Shown here piece by piece: positions 15,648-25,483 of a DNA stretch of 62,234 nt (positions are counted from its first letter, which is position 1; each line of letters opens with the position of its first letter). The translations under genes were made by a program, and so were the position numbers. This DNA is from Pseudanabaena sp. UWO311 (GTDB lineage: Bacteria > Cyanobacteriota > Cyanobacteriia > Pseudanabaenales > Pseudanabaenaceae): contig NZ_SJEE01000031.1 of NCBI RefSeq assembly GCF_006937785.1, positions 1-62,234 of the forward strand, written 5' to 3'. Below the pieces are notes generated by a model that saw only the letters and a program-made list of their open reading frames with translations, made no database searches and was not told the origin of the DNA.

Positions 15648-18437
15648 ATGGCACTTGAGACAAAAGATCTTACTCCTGCCCCTCCCATACCTCGCTGGCA
15701 TACCTTCAGCGCTGATGAATCTCTAGAATTACTTCAAAGTGATCCTCATCAAGGTATCACTAGCCAAGAAGTTGCATCTAGATTGGAGCGCTATGGAACT
15801 AATGAATTAATTGAAAAAGCTGGGCGATCGTCGCTGCAAATCTTTATTGATCAGTTCACAAACATTATGCTGATCATGCTGATGGCAGTTGCTGTGGTCT
15901 CGGCTGTCCTCGATATCAGGGATAACGAATTTCCGAAGGATGCGATCGCCATTAGCTCAATTGTTTTGCTCAATGGCATCCTTGGCTATATGCAAGAGAC
16001 CAATGCCGAAAAGGCTCTCGCGGCACTCAAGCGCATGTCTTCCCCAAAAGTGAGGGTAATTCGCAATGGTGAAGTAATCGAGATCAGTGGCAAAGAACTT
16101 GTCCCTGGCGACATCATGCTCTTAGACGCAGGGGTACAAATCGCTGCTGACGGCAGATTACTTGATGAACAAAATTTGCAAGTGCGAGAATCGGCTCTGA
16201 CAGGGGAAGCCGAAGCCGTTAACAAAGAAGCGAAATTAATTTTAGAAGAAGATGCGAGTTTAGGCGATCGCCTAAATTGTGTTTATCAAGGTACTGAGGT
16301 CGTCCAAGGACGCGCCAAGGTACTCGTTACTAAGACGGGGATGCGGACTGAGCTAGGGAAAATCGCGGCTCTAATTCAAGACGTAGAGACAGAAGATACC
16401 CCTCTACAACAACGGATGACGCAACTAGGTAATGTTCTAGTAAGCGGTTCTCTCGCATTAGTGGGCTTAGTTGTCCTAGTGGGAATGCTCAATAAAGGCA
16501 ACTTTGGCGAACTTCTCAAGACCTCGCTGAGTATGGCGGTTGCTGTTGTCCCTGAAGGGCTTCCTGCGGTAGTTACAGTCACTCTCGCGTTGGGAACTCA
16601 ACGCATGGTCAGAAGAAATGCCCTAATTCGTCGGCTGCCCGCCGTTGAGACCCTTGGTTCTGTCACTACGATTTGCTCTGACAAAACAGGTACGCTCACT
16701 CAGAACAAAATGGTGGTGCAGGGGATTCGCACAGGACTACATTCTTTGCAAGTTTCAGGCGATGGTTATGCACCGTTTGGGGAATTTAATATATTAGGAA
16801 ATTCACCTGAAGATTCTAATTTTGCGGTGAACAACATCCCTGAAGTTCAGCAATTGTTGATGGCTTGTGTATTTTGCAATGATGCAATCTTGCAGCAAAA
16901 AAACGGTGAATGGATTATCATCGGCGATCCCACTGAAGGTGCTTTGCTAGTTTTGGCAAGCAAGGGTGGATGTGAAGCAGCGGAATGGCAACATCGGATG
17001 CCTCGTGTGTCTGAGGTTCCTTTCTCATCTGAACGGAAACGCATGAGCGTACTGGTGCAAGGCGAACATGGTGGTAATGTGCTTTTTTGCAAAGGTTCAC
17101 CTGAGCTAACTTTAGAATGCTGTACTCATATTCAAATTGGCGATCAGATCCATGAAATTGCTGATTTCCAACGTCAACATGTTCTTGCGCAAAATAACGA
17201 ACTCGCCAGTCGTGGGTTGCGCGTATTAGGTTTTGCCTATCGCACATTTTCGTATTTACCCGAAGAAGGTATTACCGCAAAAGATGAGAGCAATCTAATT
17301 TGGGTTGGCTTGGTGGGAATGCTTGATGCTCCTCGCCCTGAAGTCCGCGAAGCGGTGAAACGTTGTCGTGAAGCTGGTATCCGTCCCGTAATGATTACTG
17401 GCGATCATCAACTCACAGCCAAGGCGATCGCCGAAGACTTAGGAATTGCTGAATCAGGCGATCGGGTGCTCACAGGTAAAGAGTTAGAGCTAATGAGTCC
17501 TGAAGATTTAGATCAAGAAGTAAGCCAAGTTAGTGTCTATGCTCGCGTCTCCCCTGAACACAAGTTGCGAATTGTTCAAGCCTTACAAAGACAGCATCAA
17601 TTTGTAGCTATGACAGGCGATGGTGTGAATGATGCCCCTGCACTTAAGCAAGCCGATATTGGTATTGCTATGGGGATCACGGGTACTGATGTATCCAAAG
17701 AAGCTAGCGACATGATCTTGCTGGATGATAACTTCGCCACGATTGTCGCTGCTACTGAAGAAGGTCGCGTAGTTTATACCAATATTCGCCGCTTTATCAA
17801 ATACATTCTTGGTAGCAACATCGGTGAAGTCATCACGATTGCGGCGGCTCCGATGCTGGGCTTAACTGTGCCTTTGATTCCTCTGCAAATTTTATGGATG
17901 AATCTTGTCACCGATGGCTTGCCAGCTCTTGCACTTGCCGTAGAGCCTGCTGAACCCAATGTTATGCAAAGACCTCCTGTTGATCCCCGTGAAAATATTT
18001 TTGCAAGAGGGATGGGAGCATACATGGTCAGAATTGGGATTGTCTTAGCAATTATCACGATCGCTCTTATGGCTTGGGCCCATGGTTACACTACCACCCA
18101 CTTTGATGAAATCTATGACAAAGAACGTTGGGCAACTATGGTATTTACGACCCTCTGTTTAGCGCAAATGGGTCACGCGATCGCAATTCGCTCTAACACC
18201 CAACTGACGATCGAACTTGATCCGCGCACTAATCTTTATGTCTGGGGATCAGTGATTATGACTACGGTTTTACAACTTGTGCTGATCTATGTAGAGCCAT
18301 TCCGTCGCTTTTTTGGCACACATTTACTCAGACCAGAAGAACTAGCAGTTTGCTTTGGGTTTAGCGCATTGATGTTTGTTTGGATAGAATTAGAGAAATT
18401 AGTAATTCGTTGGTGGCTGTGGCAGCGTCAATCCTAA
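15648..18437 (+). CDS. P-type Ca2+-transporting ATPase
   Basis: 929 residues with the complete P2-type layout. Cation ATPase N-domain ([21 protein letters not shown]); actuator domain with [10 protein letters not shown]4 motif PEGLPA, which places it among Ca2+/Mn2+ (SERCA/PMR1-like) pumps; phosphorylation site [13 protein letters not shown]-domain [21 protein letters not shown]; and C-terminal cation ATPase membrane segments. It exports divalent cations, probably Ca2+, at the expense of ATP. It resembles cyanobacterial PacL-type pumps but the symbol is left open. It is monocistronic, with its own 280-base upstream region. Confidence 0.93.
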   Translation: MALETKDLTPAPPIPRWHTFSADESLELLQSDPHQGITSQEVASRLERYGTNELIEKAGRSSLQIFIDQFTNIMLIMLMAVAVVSAVLDIRDNEFPKDAIAISSIVLLNGILGYMQETNAEKALAALKRMSSPKVRVIRNGEVIEISGKELVPGDIMLLDAGVQIAADGRLLDEQNLQVRESALTGEAEAVNKEAKLILEEDASLGDRLNCVYQGTEVVQGRAKVLVTKTGMRTELGKIAALIQDVETEDTPLQQRMTQLGNVLVSGSLALVGLVVLVGMLNKGNFGELLKTSLSMAVAVVPEGLPAVVTVTLALGTQRMVRRNALIRRLPAVETLGSVTTICSDKTGTLTQNKMVVQGIRTGLHSLQVSGDGYAPFGEFNILGNSPEDSNFAVNNIPEVQQLLMACVFCNDAILQQKNGEWIIIGDPTEGALLVLASKGGCEAAEWQHRMPRVSEVPFSSERKRMSVLVQGEHGGNVLFCKGSPELTLECCTHIQIGDQIHEIADFQRQHVLAQNNELASRGLRVLGFAYRTFSYLPEEGITAKDESNLIWVGLVGMLDAPRPEVREAVKRCREAGIRPVMITGDHQLTAKAIAEDLGIAESGDRVLTGKELELMSPEDLDQEVSQVSVYARVSPEHKLRIVQALQRQHQFVAMTGDGVNDAPALKQADIGIAMGITGTDVSKEASDMILLDDNFATIVAATEEGRVVYTNIRRFIKYILGSNIGEVITIAAAPMLGLTVPLIPLQILWMNLVTDGLPALALAVEPAEPNVMQRPPVDPRENIFARGMGAYMVRIGIVLAIITIALMAWAHGYTTTHFDEIYDKERWATMVFTTLCLAQMGHAIAIRSNTQLTIELDPRTNLYVWGSVIMTTVLQLVLIYVEPFRRFFGTHLLRPEELAVCFGFSALMFVWIELEKLVIRWWLWQRQS

Positions 18438-18464
18438 CGCCAATCTGAAGGACAATTCCAAAAA

Positions 18465-18478
18465 GTATGCTAGGCTAC
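18465..18478 (+). promoter_or_regulatory. NtcA-binding site upstream of glnB
   Basis: GTATGCTAGGCTAC is a perfect GTA-N8-TAC site. A TATTAA-type -10 element begins 23 bases after the TAC, which is the spacing of class II NtcA-activated promoters in cyanobacteria. It lies 57 bases before the glnB start and 28 bases after the ATPase stop. Confidence 0.8.
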
Positions 18479-18507
18479 AAATTTGAGTAGCGATTCAAGT
18501 GTATTAA

Positions 18508-18873
<366 letters not shown>

Positions 18874-18890
18874 GTTTTCTCAGCACCATG

Positions 18891-18939
18891 AAAAACATTA
18901 AAAGAGCAGGTACTTAGTGCCTGCTCTTTTAATGTTTTT
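18891..18939 (+). terminator. glnB terminator
   Basis: Perfect 20-bp arms AAAAACATTAAAAGAGCAGG / complement, 9-nt loop, ending in T6. It also lies at the 3' side of the possible small minus-strand gene at 18950-19144. Confidence 0.85.
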
Positions 18940-18949
18940 TAGGTTGCTA

Positions 18950-19144
18950 TTAGGTTGCTATCAAGAAGACTTCTAATATTTGAGCAATAATTGCGCCTAG
19001 AAGAGCGACTGTTACATATTTACCAATCATAGGATCTTTTCCAAGTGAGTCATCTTTTTTGCAAGCTGTGAGAAATAGTGACCAAGCTTGGGTGGCATTA
19101 ATGGTTTGAAATCGATTAAAACTAGATGTGAATATTAAACGCAT
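18950..19144 (-). CDS. possible small membrane protein
   Basis: An open frame of 64 codons with an ATG start. The C-terminal third (YVTVALLGAIIAQILEVFLI) is a good single membrane segment, and the N-terminal part is polar. I recognise no family, and the ribosome-binding site is weak. The frame fills an otherwise empty 380-base gap and ends just before the glnB terminator, which could serve both strands. It may be chance. Confidence 0.35.
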   Translation of the reverse strand: MRLIFTSSFNRFQTINATQAWSLFLTACKKDDSLGKDPMIGKYVTVALLGAIIAQILEVFLIAT

Positions 19145-19256
19145 AGACTTTACCTAATCTGAATTTTAAAATTAGGATGAAAATTTCAACGTACTCCACA
19201 TCCCTACATGTGAACATAACACGATAATCGTTACAAAAATTAATTAAACAAGTTTT

Positions 19257-20000
19257 TTATAGCCCCGCATACCATTCATAACCGAGATCTTCCCAATAGC
19301 CGCGCTTCTTGCCAAGCACACTCGTAAGCTGAATTCTAGTTACCCATTTACTGAGCTTATAGCCAAGTTTGACAGGTGAAGCTAGACGCAGAGGCGCACC
19401 ATATTCTGATGTAAGAGCTTGCCCATTCCTTTGATATGCCATTAAGGTTTGAGGATGCATCACCGTGTCAATATCCCAGCTTTCGTAATAGCCATCCGCA
19501 GAATAGAAATATACATACTTAACTTGAGATGATGGCTGCACGATCGCAATTAAATCTCGCAGTCTCAAGCCTCCCCATTGCACGATCGCCGCCCAGCCCT
19601 CAACACATACATGACGGATGACCATGCTTGTAAATGGAAATTTTTGGAGATCTTCTATACTCAGACTTAAAGGATTATTTACTTCACCGTCAATAGTGAG
19701 TCGATAAGCGAGAGGATTAATCGCTGGCGTACCACGGAAACTATTAATAATTAATTTCTCTGGCTCGATCGCACTAATTGAAAATTCTGGTACAGGCTGC
19801 TGTGGCTTAAAAATTAATGACTCAACCTGCTGGTTTAATGGCTCCGATAGACCACCCACCAAACCTTCTGCCAAGCTGCCAAAGCCAATCGTTAGTAGAC
19901 CTGTACCTGCCAAAGTTAAAAAGCGGCGGCGCGGGACTAAATCAGTATCATCAAACTCAATTTCTGAGTTTTGTTGTTTTTGTTCAGATTCTTGTGACAT
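19257..20000 (-). CDS. Tat-exported molybdopterin-dependent oxidoreductase (sulfite oxidase / MsrP-like)
   Basis: 247 residues. The N-terminal twin-arginine signal (VPRRRFLTLAGTGLLTIGFG, residues 22-41) predicts folded export. The sulfite-oxidase-type Mo-pterin domain contains C132 in VIRHVCVEGWAAIVQWGG, the expected Mo ligand, and YYESWDIDTVMHPQTLMAY. The best-known relative is MsrP (YedY), a periplasmic methionine-sulfoxide reductase fed by a haem membrane partner. The next gene on the strand upstream (20068-20643) encodes a cytochrome b, which could be the electron donor. The substrate is not deducible. Only a short palindrome separates the two. Confidence 0.85.
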   Translation of the reverse strand: MSQESEQKQQNSEIEFDDTDLVPRRRFLTLAGTGLLTIGFGSLAEGLVGGLSEPLNQQVESLIFKPQQPVPEFSISAIEPEKLIINSFRGTPAINPLAYRLTIDGEVNNPLSLSIEDLQKFPFTSMVIRHVCVEGWAAIVQWGGLRLRDLIAIVQPSSQVKYVYFYSADGYYESWDIDTVMHPQTLMAYQRNGQALTSEYGAPLRLASPVKLGYKLSKWVTRIQLTSVLGKKRGYWEDLGYEWYAGL

Positions 20001-20010
20001 AACTTAAATA

Positions 20011-20043
20011 TAGCAAAGGCAGCGCTAAGCGCTGCCTTTGCTA
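20011..20043. repeat. palindrome, 15-bp arms, TAA spacer
   Basis: TAGCAAAGGCAGCGC and complement around TAA, inside the oxidoreductase / cytochrome b unit. If transcribed through, it would form an intercistronic hairpin. It lies 10 bases upstream of the oxidoreductase ATG. Confidence 0.8.
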
Positions 20044-20067
20044 TTAAGCCCCAAAGAGCCAAACAAC

Positions 20068-20643
20068 TTACTCCCAAAACATTGAATCAAGTAGGCGATC
20101 GCCTCCCACTTTTCGACCTAACTGTGAATGAATACCACCTAAAATCAGCGTAATTGGCACAGCCATAAAATGCGTTATTCGCAGAGCTTCCCAACCCCCA
20201 AAGCTATCAACAATCCAATAAAACTGAGCGGGCTTGTACATTCCTAGCCCCGAAAAAATTGATAACAACAAAATCGGAATCAGCAAGGTGTAAACCAACC
20301 GATGCCAAGCATAGTTTTTGCGCTTCTCATTTTGGCTAACCACCAAGGCTTTCATATCTTTTCCACTAACAAACCGATGTCGCCACCTTTGTGTTAGCAA
20401 CACATAAACACCATACCAAGCTAAGTTCAGTATAAAAAACCACATCGAGGCAAAGTGCCAATGTCTGCCCCCCGCGAGCCATCCCCCTAGCCCTAAAATT
20501 GGCGGTATATGAATACCCCCTCGTCCTCCAAAGACAGGATTGGCATTATAAATCTGTAAACCACTGGTAATCATCAAGAATAGACTAACCAAGCTTACCC
20601 AATGAAAAGTTTTAGCGGCTAAAGTTTGAGTGGGCGATCGCAT
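20068..20643 (-). CDS. cytochrome b561/b6-like membrane subunit
   Basis: 191 residues from the ATG at 20643 (MRSPTQTLAAKTFHWVSL). The frame is open for another 30 codons, but that extension runs into the perfect hairpin at 20701-20749 and is not credible. Four membrane segments carry histidines placed for two haems (FHWVSL, HWHFASMWF, YAWHRLVYTL, ITHFMAVPI), as in Ni-Fe hydrogenase / thiosulfate reductase b-type subunits. It is upstream of the Mo-pterin oxidoreductase on the same strand and is the probable quinone-linked partner. Confidence 0.82.
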   Translation of the reverse strand: MRSPTQTLAAKTFHWVSLVSLFLMITSGLQIYNANPVFGGRGGIHIPPILGLGGWLAGGRHWHFASMWFFILNLAWYGVYVLLTQRWRHRFVSGKDMKALVVSQNEKRKNYAWHRLVYTLLIPILLLSIFSGLGMYKPAQFYWIVDSFGGWEALRITHFMAVPITLILGGIHSQLGRKVGGDRLLDSMFWE

Positions 20644-20700
20644 AGCTATATCTACAATACCGTCTATATTTGCCTCGATTCTAGCCGAATCAATCTCCGC

Positions 20701-20749
20701 ATCAAACAAAAAAGAGGTGATGCTTTGCATCACCTCTTTTTTGTTTGAT
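20701..20749. terminator. terminator palindrome, 23-bp arms, TTT spacer
   Basis: ATCAAACAAAAAAGAGGTGATGC and perfect complement, with T-rich right arm on both strands. It lies between the lipoprotein gene (stop at 20762, minus strand) and the cytochrome b gene and can terminate the lipoprotein transcript. Confidence 0.8.
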
Positions 20750-20761
20750 TAATTCAAAATA

Positions 20762-21148
20762 CTACTGAGGCTTTTTGGTTGCATCTGCAGGAGTTGCAGC
20801 AGGAGTTGCTGTTGCATCAGCAGGCTTGCTTGCATCAGCAGGCTTAGCATCTTTAGCAGCATCAGGCTTAGCCATTGCATCGCCAGGCTTAGCATCGGTA
20901 GCAGCCTTGTCTTTAGCATCAGCAGGCTTATCAGACTTCATTGCATCGCCAGGCTTAGCATCTTTAGCGGCATCAGGCTTAGCCATTGAGTCAGTCTTAG
21001 GAGCATCAGCCTTATCTTTAGCAGGAGTAGCGGCTGGAGCTGATGTAGCGGCTGGAGTAGATTTAGGAGCTGGGGTTTCGGTAGCGCAAGAAACTAGTCC
21101 AGCAGACAAACCAAGACTGGCAACGATTAAGAGAGCTTTCAAGTTCAT
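20762..21148 (-). CDS. Ala/Lys/Pro/Asp-rich low-complexity lipoprotein
   Basis: 128 residues. Signal peptide MNLKALLIVASLGLSAGLVSC ends in a lipobox (LVSC), so the mature protein starts at Cys21 and is lipidated. The rest is repetitive and probably unstructured, built from KPDAAKDAKPGDAMK-like units of KPADA type. No enzymatic domain is present. The composition resembles histone-H1-like or periplasmic spacer proteins, but with a lipobox a cell-envelope spacer is the better guess. The antisense frame is an artefact of repeat composition. Confidence 0.75.
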   Translation of the reverse strand: MNLKALLIVASLGLSAGLVSCATETPAPKSTPAATSAPAATPAKDKADAPKTDSMAKPDAAKDAKPGDAMKSDKPADAKDKAATDAKPGDAMAKPDAAKDAKPADASKPADATATPAATPADATKKPQ

Positions 21149-21359
21149 AGTTGTAATTATTTTCTGTTTAGTAAGGGATCTACGTTATTTGAATGCAAGT
21201 AACTATATGTAGTTTTTTTGTGGAGGAGCCTGCGTATAATTACTCACGAATTTATTCTAGGTTAAATAATTGTTAATTGCTAGCTTAATTTTTGTAAATT
21301 TGTAATCTGTATAGCTGACTAATAGGCTAAATCATGCAGAAGTCTCTTTATGTAAGGAA

Positions 21360-22472
21360 ATGATTAAAAATATACCTATAAGAATTTTTGAACAAATAGT
21401 TCGTGGCGACTGCCTAACCAGCTTAGATTATGAACTATTGGTAAATGAATTAAGGGATTGTAGTTTTTGTCAATTGTCTTTAGGCATAGATTCCTCTGAC
21501 ATAAAAGCTTTTACAAAAATAGTTGATCAGCGATCGCAGCTTCTTAGATCGGTTTACCCAAAAATTTCTCAGGTTTTAGTCTCTCACAATATTCAAGTTG
21601 ATCCAGCATGGGCAATATTGCCCATGCTCTGGCATTATTGGCTTCCCCTCGCTCAAAGCCTAGCCAATCAGCAAGAAAAAATTGGAAGAACCTTTATCCA
21701 AGGCTTGTTAGGTGGTCAAGGCACTGGCAAAACTACATTAGGTATTGTTCTCAAAGTTTTGCTGCTACATCTTGGTAAAACTTTTCTCAGTATCTCTCTT
21801 GATGATCTCTATAAAACCTATGCCGATCGCCAAAAATTACGCGATCGCCGTCCTGATTTTATTTGGCGAGGACCACCGAGTACTCACGATGTAGATCTGG
21901 GTATTCAGGTTTTGCAGCAATTGCGCGATCACCCTTTAGGTAGCTCACAGCCAATAGAGATTCCTCGTTTTGATAAATCTCTGCATCACGGTGCAGGCGA
22001 TCGTACAGAGCCTGAAATTTCTTATGAAGCAGATATTGTTTTGTTTGAAGGCTGGTTTGTGGGGATGCGCCCGCTACCGATTTCTACATTTCGTAATTTT
22101 GTACCACCAATTTTGTCAGATAGCGATCGCGAATTTGCCCTCGAATGTAATGCCAATCTCTATAACTACCTGCCACTCTGGGAATACCTAGATCACCTCA
22201 TAGTGCTTGTGCCTAAAGATTATAACTACAGTCTGCAATGGCGAATTGAGGCAGAACATAAACTCATGGCAACGGGTAAAGCTGGCATGAACGACCAAGA
22301 AATTACTCAATTTGTCGAATATTTTTGGAAAGCGCTACACCCTGAATTATTCATGCCCCGCATAACTGATTTGAACAACAGCGCTGCATACGCTGACTTA
22401 GTTGTCCAAATATCGCGATCGCACCTACCAATAAAAATTTCCCACAAAAACATATGCTCGATAAGGATGTAG
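21360..22472 (+). CDS. D-glycerate 3-kinase (plant/cyanobacterial GLYK type)
   Basis: 370 residues. A P-loop GGQGTGKTTLG near residue 120 and the kinase core SISLDDLYKTYADRQKLRDR, RGPPSTHDVDLG, IPRFDKSLHHGAGDR and VLFEGWFVGMRPL match the glycerate kinase family of plants and cyanobacteria. The enzyme phosphorylates glycerate to 3-phosphoglycerate as the last photorespiratory step. The N-terminal 100 residues are a variable helical region. ATG 21360 is preceded by AAGGA. It is monocistronic, with a hairpin after its stop. Confidence 0.85.
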   Translation: MIKNIPIRIFEQIVRGDCLTSLDYELLVNELRDCSFCQLSLGIDSSDIKAFTKIVDQRSQLLRSVYPKISQVLVSHNIQVDPAWAILPMLWHYWLPLAQSLANQQEKIGRTFIQGLLGGQGTGKTTLGIVLKVLLLHLGKTFLSISLDDLYKTYADRQKLRDRRPDFIWRGPPSTHDVDLGIQVLQQLRDHPLGSSQPIEIPRFDKSLHHGAGDRTEPEISYEADIVLFEGWFVGMRPLPISTFRNFVPPILSDSDREFALECNANLYNYLPLWEYLDHLIVLVPKDYNYSLQWRIEAEHKLMATGKAGMNDQEITQFVEYFWKALHPELFMPRITDLNNSAAYADLVVQISRSHLPIKISHKNICSIRM

Positions 22473-22475
22473 GCT

Positions 22476-22516
22476 CAAAAACTAAGGTTAATGCCAAGCG
22501 CTGTCCTTAGTTTTTG
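22476..22516. terminator. glycerate kinase terminator
   Basis: CAAAAACTAAGG / CCTTAGTTTTTG (12-bp arms, 17-nt loop) four bases after the stop, followed by GGGTTTT as in the AAACCC-type palindromes. Confidence 0.65.
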
Positions 22517-22721
22517 GGTTTTATCGCAATCAATCGGAAGGAATAGTTTATTATGATGTTACAAATAAAATAACCCGACTGATTTAACGATCCTAAAGAT
22601 GGAATTTGCTTACATTACTTTAAGTATTTGAGTTGATACCTTAAGTCAGGATCAATTATCATAAATTAAAATTAAGAATCGTTAAGATCTTACTCACTAC
22701 ATAGATTAAGGAACATTTGCA

Positions 22722-24251
22722 ATGGGATTACCCTGGTATCGAGTGCATACAGTTCTCCTGAACGATCCAGGAAGACTGATTGCCACGCACCTGATGCACA
22801 CTGCTCTCGTAGCAGGGTGGGCAGGCTCGATGGCGCTTTATGAGCTAGCAATTTTTGACCCCAGTGACCCCGTCCTCAACCCCATGTGGCGGCAAGGTAT
22901 GTTTGTAATGCCTTTCATGACTCGTCTTGGCATTACCAATTCTTGGAGCGGCTGGACAATCACTGGTGAACAAGTTGCCGACCCTGGCTTTTGGTCTTTT
23001 GAAGGTGTCGCTCTAGCACACATCGTACTTTCTGGTTTACTCTTCCTTGCTGCTATCTGGCATTGGGTAAACTGGGATCTCGAACTATTTAGAGATCCTC
23101 GTACAGGTGAGCCAGCTTTGGACTTGCCTAAAATGTTTGGTATTCACCTATTTTTATCTGGTTTACTCTGCTTTGGCTTCGGCGCATTCCACCAAACTGG
23201 TTTATTTGGACCTGGTATGTGGATCTCTGATGCCTATGGCTTGACTGGACATGTTGGACCTGTTGCCCCTGAATGGGGACCTAACGGATTTAACCCCTTC
23301 AATGCTGGTGGTATTGTGGCTCACCACATTGCTGCGGGTATCGTTGGTATCGTTGCTGGTCTATTCCACCTGACTGTGCGTCCACCAGAGCGTCTATACA
23401 AAGCGCTGCGTATGGGTAACATCGAGACAGTACTATCCAGCAGTATTGCCGCTGTATTTTTCGCTGCTTTCGTTGTCGCTGGAACCATGTGGTACGGCTC
23501 GGCAGCAACTCCTATCGAATTATTTGGACCTACCCGATATCAGTGGGATAGCAACTCTTTCCAACAAGAAATTTCTCGTCGTGTCCAAACTGGCTTGAAT
23601 GCTGGTCTGAGTGCTGAAGAAGCTTGGTCAAAGATTCCTGACAAACTCGCGTTCTATGACTATGTTGGTAACAGTCCTGCGAAAGGTGGTTTGTTCCGCG
23701 TTGGTCCTATGAATAATGGTGATGGTATTGCTCAAGGTTGGCAAGGGCATCCAATTTTCAAAGATGGTGAAGGTCGTGAACTTTTTGTTCGTCGTTTGCC
23801 TAACTTCTTTGAAACTTTCCCTGTAGTTCTCCAAGACCAAGATGGTGTTGTCAGAGCTGACATTCCTTTCCGTCGTGCTGAGTCTAAGTATAGTGTTGAG
23901 CAAACTGGTGTGAATGTAGCCTTTGTTGGCGGCGCATTAAATGGCAAAACCTTTACTGATGCTCCCTCGGTTAAGAAGTATGCTCGTCAAGCTCAGCTTG
24001 GCGAAATCTTTGAATTCGATCAAGAAAAGAACAATTCAGATGGTGTGTTCCGTACTAGCCCTCGTGGTTGGTTTACCTTCGGACATGCAGTATTTGCTCT
24101 GTTCTTCTTCTTCGGTCATATTTGGCATGGTGCTCGTACCTTGTTCCGCGATGTGTTTGCTGGGGTTGACCCAGAAATGAGCGAAGAGCAAGTTGAATGG
24201 GGTGCATTCCAAAAAGTTGGCGATAAATCTACTCGCGCTGTTGAGGCATAA
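22722..24251 (+). CDS. psbB: photosystem II CP47 chlorophyll apoprotein
   Basis: 509 residues, the normal length. The start [19 protein letters not shown], six membrane helices with paired chlorophyll-binding histidines ([39 protein letters not shown]) and the large lumenal loop are typical. It binds antenna chlorophyll in the PSII core in the thylakoid membrane. psbT follows after six bases, the common cyanobacterial order. The leader (22517-22721) is AT-rich with no site I can name. Confidence 0.98.
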   Translation: MGLPWYRVHTVLLNDPGRLIATHLMHTALVAGWAGSMALYELAIFDPSDPVLNPMWRQGMFVMPFMTRLGITNSWSGWTITGEQVADPGFWSFEGVALAHIVLSGLLFLAAIWHWVNWDLELFRDPRTGEPALDLPKMFGIHLFLSGLLCFGFGAFHQTGLFGPGMWISDAYGLTGHVGPVAPEWGPNGFNPFNAGGIVAHHIAAGIVGIVAGLFHLTVRPPERLYKALRMGNIETVLSSSIAAVFFAAFVVAGTMWYGSAATPIELFGPTRYQWDSNSFQQEISRRVQTGLNAGLSAEEAWSKIPDKLAFYDYVGNSPAKGGLFRVGPMNNGDGIAQGWQGHPIFKDGEGRELFVRRLPNFFETFPVVLQDQDGVVRADIPFRRAESKYSVEQTGVNVAFVGGALNGKTFTDAPSVKKYARQAQLGEIFEFDQEKNNSDGVFRTSPRGWFTFGHAVFALFFFFGHIWHGARTLFRDVFAGVDPEMSEEQVEWGAFQKVGDKSTRAVEA

Positions 24252-24257
24252 AATTAC

Positions 24258-24365
24258 ATGGAAGCTCTCACTTACACTTTAATTTTCGCTTGTTTGATTG
24301 GTTTGTTCTTCTTTGCAATCTTCTTCCGTGAACCTCCCAAGGTCATCACCAAAGACAAGAAGTAA
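24258..24365 (+). CDS. psbT: photosystem II protein T
   Basis: A 35-residue protein, [20 protein letters not shown] followed by IFFREPPKV and a basic tail. One membrane helix at residues 3-22 and the conserved EALTYTLIF...FREPP pattern identify PsbT, which lies at the PSII dimer interface. It starts six bases after the psbB stop and is followed by a strong terminator. Too short for most gene callers. Confidence 0.95.
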   Translation: MEALTYTLIFACLIGLFFFAIFFREPPKVITKDKK

Positions 24366-24367
24366 AT

Positions 24368-24395
24368 AAAAAAGCCCGCCTAGGCGGGCTTTTTT
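24368..24395 (+). terminator. psbB-psbT terminator
   Basis: AAAAAAGCCCGCC TA GGCGGGCTTTTTT, a classic GC stem with T run, three bases after psbT. Confidence 0.92.
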
Positions 24396-24400
24396 ATTTA

Positions 24401-24458
24401 CAAACCCAAAAATAAGAAGGGGTAATTCATGAATTACCCCTTCTTATTTTTGGGTTTG
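24401..24458. repeat. 58-bp perfect palindrome without spacer, AAACCCA type
   Basis: 29 + 29 bases with no mismatch, starting CAAACCCAAAAATAAG and centred on TTCATGAA. It directly follows the complete psbT terminator, so it is not required for termination. Forty-seven bases separate it from the rubisco activase start. Confidence 0.85.
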
Positions 24459-24505
24459 CAAAGCCTTGTAGTGTAAATTGCTGTTAGTCGTCAAAATTAA
24501 TCTGT

Positions 24506-25396
24506 ATGTCTTATTACATTTCACCACGCTTTTTGGATAAATTAGCTGTCCATCTTGCTAAGAACTTCATGAAGCTGCCTAATGTAAATGTCCCGCTGAT
24601 TTTAGGTATTCATGGTGGCAAAGGTGAGGGGAAATCATTTCAATGTGAATTAGCTTTTGAGAGGCTTGGCATTGAGCCAATTAGAATGTCGGGTGGTGAG
24701 CTGGAAAGTCCTGATGCTGGTGATCCTGCAAGGTTGATTAGAATGCGTTATCGCGAAGCATCGGAGTTAGTCAAGGTGCGGGGCAAGATGTGCGCTCTCT
24801 TGATTAACGATCTAGATGCGGGGGCGGGACGGGTTGATAGCACGACCCAATATACTGTCAATACACAGTTGGTGAATGCGACTTTGATGAATATTGCTGA
24901 CAACCCAACTAATGTGCAGTTACCAGGGAGTTATGACAGCAATCCGATTCGGCGCGTACCGATTATTGTGACAGGGAATGATTTTTCGACTTTGTATGCG
25001 CCGTTGGTGCGTGATGGTCGGATGGAGAAGTTTTTCTGGATGCCCGATCGCAGCGATCGCGTTGGGATTGTCAGTGGTATTTTTGCGCCTGATAATATTC
25101 CGCAATGGGAAATTGAACGCCTTGTGGATATGTATCCCGATCGCTCAATTGATTTCTTTGGTTCACTGCGATCGAGCTTGTATGACGAGCAAGTGCGAAA
25201 GTTTGTTTATGAAATTGGTTTAGATCGGTTATCGTTGCGTTTAGTTAATAGTACTGAAGCTTTACCCGAATTTCGTCCGCCAAGTTTTGACTTGAGAACT
25301 CTAAAAGAAGCAGGCGATCGCTTGTTAGCAGAAGGCGATCGGGTAAGTCAGCGTAAGCTGATCCAAGAATACATGCCTGTGGGAAATATTCATTAG
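24506..25396 (+). CDS. rca: rubisco activase (AAA+)
   Basis: 296 residues. Walker A GGKGEGKS at 37-44, Walker B-like CALLINDLDAG near 96-106, then RRVPIIVTGNDFSTLYAPLVRDGRMEKFFW, the highly conserved pore/substrate region of red- and green-type activases. It remodels rubisco inhibited by sugar phosphates. There is no C-terminal rubisco-small-subunit-like domain, which some cyanobacterial Rca proteins carry, so carboxysome targeting by that route is absent. It lies downstream of psbB-psbT as its own unit; rubisco genes are not in this window. Confidence 0.85.
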   Translation: MSYYISPRFLDKLAVHLAKNFMKLPNVNVPLILGIHGGKGEGKSFQCELAFERLGIEPIRMSGGELESPDAGDPARLIRMRYREASELVKVRGKMCALLINDLDAGAGRVDSTTQYTVNTQLVNATLMNIADNPTNVQLPGSYDSNPIRRVPIIVTGNDFSTLYAPLVRDGRMEKFFWMPDRSDRVGIVSGIFAPDNIPQWEIERLVDMYPDRSIDFFGSLRSSLYDEQVRKFVYEIGLDRLSLRLVNSTEALPEFRPPSFDLRTLKEAGDRLLAEGDRVSQRKLIQEYMPVGNIH

Positions 25397-25439
25397 AACC
25401 TGTAGAGTTGCGCCCCGCAGAGGCACAACTCTACAGGTT
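25397..25439. terminator. palindrome after rca, 18-bp arms, 7-nt spacer
   Basis: AACCTGTAGAGTTG... with one mismatch, spacer CCGCAGA, starting at the base after the rca stop codon. Confidence 0.75.
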
Positions 25440-25483
25440 TAGGTAGTTTGTTTTGCACAAGTATTATTGATGGTTACGAGAGT

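Noticed and set aside
20644-20733. Thirty-codon N-terminal extension of the cytochrome b gene
   Set aside because: Its start lies inside a perfect terminator palindrome; the conserved protein starts at MRSPTQ.
20775-21212. 145-codon Ala/Ser-rich frame on the plus strand
   Set aside because: It is the complement of the repetitive lipoprotein gene; the minus-strand frame has a signal peptide and lipobox.
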